A DNA stretch of 64,000 nucleotides from Ignavibacteriales bacterium (GTDB lineage: Bacteria; Bacteroidota; Ignavibacteria; UBA10030; SZUA-254): contig JACRMQ010000007.1 of the NCBI GenBank assembly GCA_016214905.1, positions 881,695 through 945,694 on the forward strand. The letters are read 5' to 3'. A program made the position numbers and the translations under genes. Below, piece after piece: positions 35,936 through 43,775 of the stretch. Each line of letters opens with the position of its first letter. Position 1 is the first letter of the stretch. Below the pieces are notes generated by a model, which saw only the letters and a list, made by a program, of their open reading frames with translations, made no database searches and had not been told where the DNA came from.

Positions 35936-36600
35936 ATAAATTTTCGCGTAATGTTCGCGTCATGATAGCCGACGATCACGGGATTGTTCGTGATGGTGTC
36001 CGCAGTGTATTGACCGCGGAATTAAAAATGGAGGTTGTTGGTGAAGCGGTGGACGGTCTGCATGCTGTCCAACTAGCGCGTGAACTTCAACCCGATCTGA
36101 TTATTATGGATATTAATATGCCGGGTATGAACGGTATTGAGGCAACCCGTACCATCTGCCATGAAATGCCGGATGTGAAAATTGTCGTGCTTTCCATGCA
36201 TTCCGACAAACGTTATGTTATGGAGATGCTCAGTCTTGGCGTTTCAGCATATCTGCTCAAAGATTGTGCACGGAAAGAATTAACTGTTGCTATCGATAAA
36301 GTTCTCCATCAAAAGACGTATATCAGTCCAGACATAGGTATCAACGTCATTAGGGATTGCCTTGAGCAGTTAGGGATGAAGGAACCGACAGCGTTTTCGC
36401 CACTTTCACCGAGGGAACGACAGGTGCTCAAGCTCGTCGCCGACGGTAGGCAAAATAAAGAGATTGCAGATTACCTAAATATGAGTGTTAAAACCGTGGA
36501 GGGACATCGCCAAAACATAATGCAGAAGTTGAATCTGCATACGGTTGCAGAGTTGACGAAATACGCAATTCGCGAGGGAATAACAAGTTCGGATAAATGA
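35932..36600 (+). CDS. NarL/LuxR-family response regulator
   Basis: The 222-residue regulator has a complete receiver (MIADDHGIVRDG, phospho-acceptor in LIIMDINMPGMNG, Ser/Thr in VVLSMHS, lysine in LLKDCA) and a C-terminal LuxR helix-turn-helix (LSPREREVL-type LSPRERQVLKLVADGRQNK and VKTVEGHRQNIMQKL). It is translationally coupled with the propeller kinase and is its evident partner. The genes directly downstream, a lone sorting-type domain and the Rhs protein, are possible targets; this is inference. Confidence 0.95.
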   Translation: MNKFSRNVRVMIADDHGIVRDGVRSVLTAELKMEVVGEAVDGLHAVQLARELQPDLIIMDINMPGMNGIEATRTICHEMPDVKIVVLSMHSDKRYVMEMLSLGVSAYLLKDCARKELTVAIDKVLHQKTYISPDIGINVIRDCLEQLGMKEPTAFSPLSPRERQVLKLVADGRQNKEIADYLNMSVKTVEGHRQNIMQKLNLHTVAELTKYAIREGITSSDK

Positions 36601-36804
36601 GAAGTCCTGTTTTCCTGTTCCACATTCAATGGAAAGGAGTTTCAATCCTGACCTTTATTGGTCAGTGGTAGAATTACCTCCAACAGCTTGATTCCAATCT
36701 ATCGTTGAGTCCACACCGTACTTCCCCTATCCAAAAACAGGGTGAAGACCCTATTGATATCGTTACCTTCCAATTGTAACTTATAAGCGACTTATTCAAC
36801 TCAT

Positions 36805-37077
36805 GTGAACAACAATATATCATCACGGCTTTTTTATCCGAATCCCTTCCAGCCAACAGGGATCGAGTTCACGTTGGAGGAAGCCGCTGTTGTGACGGTG
36901 AAAATTATTGACGGTTCAGGAAAAGAAATAGAAATGTTGATTGACCATCAATCATATTCTCCCGGAGAACATGTGGTACAGTATAACTCGGCGAAATATA
37001 AAATCGGAGAGCACTGGTATCAGATAACCGTCGAAATCGGTGAGAGAAATTTTATTGAGGCAAAACTAATTCAATAG
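36805..37077 (+). CDS. Stand-alone T9SS/FlgD-like C-terminal domain
   Basis: The 90-residue frame encodes little more than one Ig-like domain of the kind found at the end of T9SS cargo: YPNPFQPTGIEFTLEEA, VTVKIIDGSGKEIE, YSPGEHVVQYN. It starts with GTG, lacks a clear ribosome site and has no signal peptide, and a stop codon lies six codons upstream. The terminal KLIQ departs from the usual KxxLLK. It may be a remnant of a larger secreted protein whose front decayed in 36601-36800, or a small real gene. It ends 30 bases before the Rhs gene. Confidence 0.5.
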   Translation: MNNNISSRLFYPNPFQPTGIEFTLEEAAVVTVKIIDGSGKEIEMLIDHQSYSPGEHVVQYNSAKYKIGEHWYQITVEIGERNFIEAKLIQ

Positions 37078-37107
37078 TTTAACATTCATCGTTACAAAGG
37101 AGCAATT

Positions 37108-40100
37108 ATGAAAAAAATAATCTTTCTATTCATCTTAATCCAACTGATGCCAAGTTCAGTTTTGGCTCAATCTCAAGGGTACGGCAACGATTGGGTAATT
37201 TTTGATGACACGTACGGTGATATTGGCCTTGCGCGACCATGGTATATTGATGTTGGAGATGGGGACAACGCTGCGTATCCCAGGGGGAATGTCATCGGCG
37301 CCGGTGGTCTGCAGGTTAATACATGCACCGGTAACTTGTTTCTAACCCGATCGGATTTGTATATCCCGTCGAGAGGCATCGATCTTAACATCAAATTTTC
37401 CTATAACAGCGGTGAGACCAAATACAATTATGGTTATGGTGCCGGATGGACGCACACATTCAATATCTTATATGAAAGATTCGGCTCGGATATATGTGTA
37501 AAGCGATGGGACGGTAATAGAGACACATTTAAATTTTCGTCGGGGTATTACACCCCTCCCCTCGGATGTTATGATTCACTGACACAGTATTCTTCCGGGA
37601 AATTCCGGCTTCGCATGAAATACGGTGGAGAGATATTCTTCGACGATTCGACACACGGTAAAGTCACCAGAATCCGTGACCGGAATGGAAATACGATAAG
37701 CATTACCTACTCAGGAGGCTACCCTCGAGTTATAACCGATGCCAACGGTCGCCGCCTTTCATTTAGCTGGTCCGGTGGTAAGATGACACAACTTCGCGAC
37801 TCAATTTCATCCCCTCAACGTACCATATCTTATCAGTATAATGCGGATGGTGACCTTATTCTTGTTACTGATCCAATGGGAAATTCCATCAAGTATGGTT
37901 ACGATTACGCGAAACGACTTACACTTATGACCGATCCGATGTCTACACACTTCTATATAACGTATGATGATAGTGGAGCAGTTACAAGAATACAATCTTT
38001 GCTCTCGGATGAGATTTTCAGCTATAACAGTACATCACATATAACAACCTGCACCAAGGATGGCACTATTCAAACGTACACGTACGACGGTATGAACCGC
38101 CTTACCGAAATTGCAGGTGCTTGCTGCGGATACCTCAGCCAGTTTGTGTACGATTCATTTAATAATATAACCTCGTTAACTGATGCAAACGGATATATCA
38201 CAATATATACTTATGACAGCCGCGGCAACCGGCTCACAGAAACTGATCCGCTCACACATACGACCACGTTCACATACGAACCGGTGTTCAACCAAGTAAC
38301 AGGGGTGACAGATAAGAATGGGAATATTACTACCTACACCTATGATTCGAAAGGAAACTGTACGGGTATAAACAAACCGCTTGGCATCACCCTCAGCTAC
38401 ACGTATGATAGTTATGGGAACATGGCAACATCCGTTGATGGACGCGGTCTTACAACAACGTTCACATATGATGGTAACAATCGCTTGACCACAGTGACAC
38501 ATCCCATCGGAACAGAAAGCTTTATGTATGACAACAGTGGGAATATACTTTCCTACACCGATGCAAACGGAAATGCAACTAACTATACGTACGATTATCT
38601 GAACCGGCGTTTAACAGAACAGAATGCTCTCGGTGAGCAAACATCGTTTTCGTATGATGCGAATGGTAACGTTTTGACTCTAACATCTGCCAACGGCAAT
38701 CAATACGATTATACATACGACGGGCTCAATAGAAAATTGACCGAGACGGACGGTCTCGGCACGGTGCAATCCTACAGCTACGATGCCGCGGGTAATCTTG
38801 CTTCCTCGAGAGATGGCAACGGCATCACAACAACTTTCACATATGACGGCAATAATCGGCTTACCGCGAAAACCAGAAGCGGAGTTACCGAATCGTATAC
38901 CTACGATGCAGGTGGGCGCATGCTTACATCAACCGAAGGTAATGGAAATACTACGGATTATACTTATGATGGCATGAATCGTAAACTCACTTCTTCAATA
39001 GGTGGGATCACAGTATCATACACGTACGATGCGGGTGGGCGTATACTTACATCGATTGACGGGAAAGGGAATAGTACAAATTTCACATACGATGGGCTCA
39101 ACCGCAAGATAACAGAGACGTATCCTGATGGTCGTACAATTAATTACACGTACGATGGCAATGATAATATTATTAATCGAACAAATCCCGATGGTAAGAC
39201 GACAAACTATACATACGATGGATTGAACCGTTTGACACTACGAGATTTCCCCGGAGCGAATGATGATCACTACACTTACGATGCCGGTGGAAGGATGTTG
39301 ACAGCAACTAACAATAATGCAGATGGTGGATGGACGTATGACATGATTAACCGCAAACTGACCGAAACAGTAAACGGACATACTACACATTACTCCTACA
39401 ACACTGCCACCCGAAATCGAACAATTACATATCCAGGCGGTACAGTTGTTCAGGAAACTCGCAACTTGCGTGAGAGAATCGTTTCCGTCTCGCGTGATGG
39501 CATCAATGTGGGTTTCGCATACGATCCGGGTAACCGGCTTTCCAGGATAACACATCAAGAAGGTGGCGAGTTGCGGACTGATTACAATTACAACAACCGC
39601 GATTTAGTTACTGCCATCACTCGGAGTTACTTCGGTGTATTAATGGACAGTGTCGGTTATGAGTACGATAATGCCGACAACCTCAAAGTTTTTCGCAACG
39701 CCATTCGATCCGAGGTGTATGGCTATAACGAACTCAACTGGCTTACTTCGTTCAAGCGGGGCAGTTTAGTTGGGAACGATATTCCCTCTCCAACGGACAG
39801 TAGCTTGTATAGTTATGACAATGCAGGTAACTGGACTTCTGTTGACCATCACGGGACGACAACATATACTAGTAACAATCTTAATCAATACACTACAATC
39901 GCACCAGGCGGGACGCTGACTTATGGACCAAAAGGGAATCTCGGAACTGGTATTAATTTTACCGGATCGTACGATCAGGAAAACCGTCTAACAACGGGAA
40001 CCGATTCAACAGAAGAAATATGGGGAAACTATATATATGATGCTCTGGGACGTAGAGTAAAAAAAGAAACAATTGCCGGCATCATCAATTACTATTATGA

Positions 40101-40845
40101 TGGTTACAGGATAATCGAAGAGAGAAACGGAGCTGATATAGTCACTGCAACTTACACCTTTGGCGATGAAGGAATTGACGATCTTCTTTCGCTCACCCAC
40201 GATGGAACAACGTATTACTACGTGAAAAACACTCTCGGTTCGGTTGTTGCGATGATGAACTCTGTTGGTGCTGCTGTAGAGCGGTACGAGTATGATGCAT
40301 GGGGACAGACGACAATCTGGGACGGCAACTATTCAGTACAAAGAGATAGTTCACACATCGGTAACCGCTTCATGTTTACCAGTAGAGAGTACGATGCCGA
40401 GATCGGGATGTACAACTACCGTGCGCGGGAGTATGATCCTGAGCTTGGAAGATTTTTGCAGAGAGATCCGATTGTATCTGATGAGAATGTCGGACTTTAC
40501 AGCTATGTAAATAATAATCCAATATCGGGATTTGATCCTTTAGGATTGGCCAATTCAGGCCCTTATGGCCAAAGCCTTTCTAACTTAGATGATAATGGAA
40601 TAGTGGCAGTAAAGTATCCATATCATCGATATCTACCACAACAAAATTCACATCGTAAAGAGCATTGCCCAGGTGGACATTGCTTTGTACCAGGTAAATG
40701 TCATGCATGCTGTGGCCACGGGCAACATGCTGATTGTTCGAATGGCAATTGCGAGTGTCATGAAAATGAAAAGAAAATAGACTGGGGAAAGATCATTCTA
40801 GAGACTGAAAAAATAATTGTTGATATTTTAAAAATATATTTATAA
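37108..40845 (+). CDS. Rhs/YD-repeat protein with Cys/His-rich C-terminal tail
   Basis: The 1245-residue protein has a signal peptide (FLFILIQLMPSSVLAQ), a DUF6531-like entry domain (GNLFLTRSDLYIPSRGIDL), some 40 YD repeats (TYDGMNRLT, YDAGGRML and variants, about 170-1030) and an Rhs core (about 1040-1150: YEYDAWGQ, REYDAEIGMYNYRAREYDPELGRF split over two strands, ending NNPISGFDPLGL). After the core comes a ~95-residue tail unlike the rest, with eight Cys and many His spaced C-4-C-5-C-2-CC-7-C-4-C-1-C and a final amphipathic helix. In the family the core forms a shell around a toxic tail. No type IX sorting domain is present. A good AAAGGAG precedes the ATG. Confidence 0.92.
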   Translation: MKKIIFLFILIQLMPSSVLAQSQGYGNDWVIFDDTYGDIGLARPWYIDVGDGDNAAYPRGNVIGAGGLQVNTCTGNLFLTRSDLYIPSRGIDLNIKFSYNSGETKYNYGYGAGWTHTFNILYERFGSDICVKRWDGNRDTFKFSSGYYTPPLGCYDSLTQYSSGKFRLRMKYGGEIFFDDSTHGKVTRIRDRNGNTISITYSGGYPRVITDANGRRLSFSWSGGKMTQLRDSISSPQRTISYQYNADGDLILVTDPMGNSIKYGYDYAKRLTLMTDPMSTHFYITYDDSGAVTRIQSLLSDEIFSYNSTSHITTCTKDGTIQTYTYDGMNRLTEIAGACCGYLSQFVYDSFNNITSLTDANGYITIYTYDSRGNRLTETDPLTHTTTFTYEPVFNQVTGVTDKNGNITTYTYDSKGNCTGINKPLGITLSYTYDSYGNMATSVDGRGLTTTFTYDGNNRLTTVTHPIGTESFMYDNSGNILSYTDANGNATNYTYDYLNRRLTEQNALGEQTSFSYDANGNVLTLTSANGNQYDYTYDGLNRKLTETDGLGTVQSYSYDAAGNLASSRDGNGITTTFTYDGNNRLTAKTRSGVTESYTYDAGGRMLTSTEGNGNTTDYTYDGMNRKLTSSIGGITVSYTYDAGGRILTSIDGKGNSTNFTYDGLNRKITETYPDGRTINYTYDGNDNIINRTNPDGKTTNYTYDGLNRLTLRDFPGANDDHYTYDAGGRMLTATNNNADGGWTYDMINRKLTETVNGHTTHYSYNTATRNRTITYPGGTVVQETRNLRERIVSVSRDGINVGFAYDPGNRLSRITHQEGGELRTDYNYNNRDLVTAITRSYFGVLMDSVGYEYDNADNLKVFRNAIRSEVYGYNELNWLTSFKRGSLVGNDIPSPTDSSLYSYDNAGNWTSVDHHGTTTYTSNNLNQYTTIAPGGTLTYGPKGNLGTGINFTGSYDQENRLTTGTDSTEEIWGNYIYDALGRRVKKETIAGIINYYYDGYRIIEERNGADIVTATYTFGDEGIDDLLSLTHDGTTYYYVKNTLGSVVAMMNSVGAAVERYEYDAWGQTTIWDGNYSVQRDSSHIGNRFMFTSREYDAEIGMYNYRAREYDPELGRFLQRDPIVSDENVGLYSYVNNNPISGFDPLGLANSGPYGQSLSNLDDNGIVAVKYPYHRYLPQQNSHRKEHCPGGHCFVPGKCHACCGHGQHADCSNGNCECHENEKKIDWGKIILETEKIIVDILKIYL

Positions 40846-40858
40846 TGAAAGGGTAGAT

Positions 40859-41869
40859 ATGAAAAATAATTGTAAATCACGAGTAGAAAAATTTAGTTTG
40901 TATGTTTTTGTTCTGATTGCATTACAATTAATAATATCTATTAATACAAATGCACAAGGGTGCGGTACAAGCTACACCACAGGAGGTGCTCAAGGTGGCG
41001 GCTACGCTAGTGGTGGTAATGCACAGTATGTACCAACTGCATCAACAGATACCATGTATCCAAGCGGAAGATGGAATATGGTCTCTGTTGCGCGTGTTGT
41101 TGAGGATTTTACACCCAACGTTCTATTCCCATCGGCAATCTCGAAACCGTTTTGGTTCAAAGGGGGTTATACGATAAAATCAATACTTAAAAATGGGGAA
41201 GGGTACTGGTTAAAATTTCCACCATCGCAGGAGATACCGATCAGTGGATACGATCTAACAACAATTGCGATACCGGTTGATGAGGGCTGGAACATGATAG
41301 GTACTATCTCTGTCCCATTACCAACGTCTTCAATTATCAGCGATCCACCTGGTATGATAACCAGTCAATTCTTTGGTTATGATTCCGGAGGCGGATACCA
41401 TCATTATGACACACTCTTACCAAACAAAGGCATGTGGATCAAAGTAAGTAATCCCGGGACATTGATTCTTTCAACGAGTAATACACCAGAAATGCTCACA
41501 AAAAATGCAATCAAGGTTGTGCCAACCAACGAACTACCTCCACCCCCACCGGATGGAAGTGTCATAAATGAGGTTGGGATACCAAATGAATATGCTCTTG
41601 GTCAAGCATATCCAAATCCGTTTAATCCTTCAACTTGTATCAAGTATGAATTACCAAGTGATAGTAAAATCAGTCTAAAGATTTATGATCTTCTCGGACA
41701 AGTTATCGCTATTCTCAAAGAAGGTATAGAACAATCAGGTTATAAATCTGTCGAGTGGAATGCAAGTAGCGTAAGCTCGGGAATATATTTCTATAAACTT
41801 GAGGCAACGTCTATAACGGACCCGGGCAAATCATTTATGCAAGTGAAGAAAATGATACTTCTAAAGTAG
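40859..41869 (+). CDS. Secreted protein with GW module and T9SS sorting domain
   Basis: The 336-residue protein has a signal peptide (LYVFVLIALQLIISINTNAQ), a short Gly-rich linker with one Cys near the mature N-terminus, the two-fold GW...GYW module (about residues 65-205: GRWNMVSV, GEGYWLKF, DEGWNMIG, NKGMWIKV), a linker with a PPPPP run, and a complete type IX sorting domain (YPNPFNPSTCIKYELP, LKIYDLLGQVI, KKMILLK). It has no enzyme domain. It starts 13 bases after the Rhs gene and shares its transcript. It could anchor or escort the Rhs protein, or be its immunity protein; neither is shown. Confidence 0.88.
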   Translation: MKNNCKSRVEKFSLYVFVLIALQLIISINTNAQGCGTSYTTGGAQGGGYASGGNAQYVPTASTDTMYPSGRWNMVSVARVVEDFTPNVLFPSAISKPFWFKGGYTIKSILKNGEGYWLKFPPSQEIPISGYDLTTIAIPVDEGWNMIGTISVPLPTSSIISDPPGMITSQFFGYDSGGGYHHYDTLLPNKGMWIKVSNPGTLILSTSNTPEMLTKNAIKVVPTNELPPPPPDGSVINEVGIPNEYALGQAYPNPFNPSTCIKYELPSDSKISLKIYDLLGQVIAILKEGIEQSGYKSVEWNASSVSSGIYFYKLEATSITDPGKSFMQVKKMILLK

Positions 41870-42258
41870 ATCGTAATAAAATATAGATGTTGGTTGGGCC
41901 AAGCAGCGCTCTCTATTATGGAGTGCTGCTTTTATTTCAAATATAATCTAAGAATGCTCGATAAAACTCCAGCGCAACAGGAGAGTGATGTGGTTTGTAC
42001 CATAGTGAAGATTTGAGCTTTCAAAAAATATTCTTATATTTCACTATGAAATTCTTCCGTCAAATAGAAAAAGTTTGGTTTAATGTTCAGAATCCGCATA
42101 TTTTCGGAAGACCCTACATTATTTCCTTCTACGAACACCAGGAATTCTTCTAAGTCGAGTTTTTTTTTCTCCATTTAAATCATAACACGATTCTAAGAAA
42201 TCGTTTTATGATACTTATAACTCATAACTAATAACTTATAACTCTGACAAGGTGTTTT
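41870..42258. other. Intergenic region before lysine 6-transaminase
   Basis: The left part holds a terminator (listed separately). A possible promoter, TTGAGC (42013-42018) and TATATT (42035-42040) with a 16-base spacer, precedes a 35-codon frame at 42046-42153 that starts MKFFRQIEK. This frame has no ribosome site and no recognised relative. The last 60 bases contain TAACT-type short repeats (ataactcataactaataactt). Confidence 0.4.
41901..41935 (+). terminator. Rho-independent terminator
   Basis: AAGCAGCGCTC pairs with GAGTGCTGCTT (one G-T pair) around a 9-base loop and is followed by TTTATTTC. It ends the Rhs cassette transcript. Confidence 0.85.
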
Positions 42259-43596
42259 ATGAAATTAAATATTCAACCTAAGGACGTGGAATCCGTAATC
42301 GGCAAGCATATGCTTGTTGATGTTCTTGATTTTATTATCGATCTCAAAAAAAGCGAAGGTGTTTACATCTGGGATTCCAGATCGAACCGCCGCTTGCTCG
42401 ATTTCTTTACGTTCGTTGCCTCGATGCCGGTCGGTTTGAATCATCCGAAAATGATGACGCCGGAATTCAAAGAAAAAATGGCGTATGTTTCAATCAACAA
42501 ACCAACCAACTCCGATGTCTATTGCGTTGAGATGGCGGAATTTGTTGAAACTTTTTCGCGTGTTGCTATGCCCGATTATTTGCCGTATGTTTTCTTTGTA
42601 GAAGGTGGTGCTCTTGGTGTAGAGAATGCACTCAAATCAGCATTCGATTGGAAGATGCGTAAAAATCTTGCAAAAGGAATTTACAAAGGATTGCAGGATG
42701 AATCGAAGATGAAAGTGATCCACTTCCGTCAAGCGTTCCATGGAAGAACCGGCTACACAATGTCTTTAACGAACACCGATCCAACTAAGATCGATTACTA
42801 CCCGAAATTCCAGTGGCCCCGCATAGATAATCCGGTGGCAAAATTTCCGCTGAATGATGAAAACCTGAAAGCGGTTCAGCAAGCGGAACAAAATTCTATC
42901 AACCAAATTAAAGATGCGATCAATCAATATAAAAATGATATTGCTTCGATCATCATTGAACCGATACAGGGAGAAGGCGGAGATAATCATTTCAGGAAAG
43001 AATTCTTCGAAGCACTTCGCCAAATTGCAGATGAAAATGAAATCATGTTGATACTCGATGAAGTGCAAACCGGAATCGGACTTTCGGGTAAAATGTGGGC
43101 GCACCAGCATTTTATTAAACCGGACATGATTTCTTTCGGAAAGAAGACGCAAGTATGCGGATTTATGTCGAGCAAACGGATTGATGAAGTGAAAGATAAT
43201 GTTTTCAAAGTTCCAAGCCGGTTGAATTCTACATGGGGCGGCAGTTTAACCGATATGGTTCGTTCACAGAAATATCTCGAAATTATCGAAGAAGATAAAC
43301 TTGTTGATAACGCACGTGTAGTTGGAGAGCATTTAATCGGTCGATTAAATGAATTGCAAACTGAATTTCCCAAACTTGTTGGTAATGTTCGAGGTAAAGG
43401 ACTCTTTTCTGCATTCGATCTTCCTTCAACCGCTCAACGTAATGAATTAAGGAAGAAAGCATCGGATAAAGGTTTGGTGATCCTGGGAAGCGGCTCTTTA
43501 GCAATGCGTTTCCGTCCGCCGCTCACAATCCAGAAAAATCAGATTGATGAGGGAGTGAATATTTTACGAAGTTCTTTGAAGGAAATGAAAGCGTAA
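42259..43596 (+). CDS. lat: L-lysine 6-transaminase
   Basis: This class III PLP aminotransferase moves the epsilon-amino group of lysine to 2-oxoglutarate, giving aminoadipate semialdehyde (which cyclises to piperideine-6-carboxylate). The 445-residue protein shows the lysine-aminotransferase pattern: FFTFVASMPVGLNHPKM, the HFRQAFHGRTGYT stretch, IIEPIQGEGGDNHF, LDEVQTGIGLSGKMWA and the PLP lysine in ISFGKKTQVCG. The aldehyde dehydrogenase at 30888 could act on its product. It stands alone between two terminators. The family call is firm; lysine specificity comes from family resemblance. Confidence 0.9.
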   Translation: MKLNIQPKDVESVIGKHMLVDVLDFIIDLKKSEGVYIWDSRSNRRLLDFFTFVASMPVGLNHPKMMTPEFKEKMAYVSINKPTNSDVYCVEMAEFVETFSRVAMPDYLPYVFFVEGGALGVENALKSAFDWKMRKNLAKGIYKGLQDESKMKVIHFRQAFHGRTGYTMSLTNTDPTKIDYYPKFQWPRIDNPVAKFPLNDENLKAVQQAEQNSINQIKDAINQYKNDIASIIIEPIQGEGGDNHFRKEFFEALRQIADENEIMLILDEVQTGIGLSGKMWAHQHFIKPDMISFGKKTQVCGFMSSKRIDEVKDNVFKVPSRLNSTWGGSLTDMVRSQKYLEIIEEDKLVDNARVVGEHLIGRLNELQTEFPKLVGNVRGKGLFSAFDLPSTAQRNELRKKASDKGLVILGSGSLAMRFRPPLTIQKNQIDEGVNILRSSLKEMKA

Positions 43597-43600
43597 TACG

Positions 43601-43654
43601 GCAAACCTTCCGAGATTCTTGTGGATTAGATGGAACAATCTTCGGAAGGTTCGC
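43601..43654. repeat. Imperfect palindrome with AACCTTCCGA arms
   Basis: GCaAACCTTCCGAgATT (from 43601) faces AATCtTCGGAAGGTTcGC (to 43654). The arm sequence is close to that of the palindrome at 16032-16070, so the two may belong to one family of small intergenic repeats. Confidence 0.55.
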
Positions 43655-43659
43655 AAAAG

Positions 43660-43696
43660 AAAAAGCCCCGGCTTGATATCAAGTTTGGGGCTTTTT
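43660..43696. terminator. Bidirectional terminator
   Basis: AAAAAGCCCC and GGGGCTTTTT form the outer stem, and CTTGA/TCAAG an inner stem. T runs exist on both strands. It lies between the convergent lat gene and the large kinase gene. Confidence 0.9.
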
Positions 43697-43775
43697 AATT
43701 ATAACCGCCTACTTTTCTAATATCACACCGACTTAGTGGGGTTAAAGCGGTCGATTGGTGATGCGATTCTGTATT

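Noticed and set aside
38040-39340. CRISPR-like or satellite repeat array
   Set aside because: The periodic sequence is the coding DNA of YD repeats in the Rhs protein; repeats are degenerate and in frame, without spacers.
42046-42153. 35-codon gene before lat
   Set aside because: It has no ribosome site and no recognisable family, and the gap before lat is free of other coding signal.
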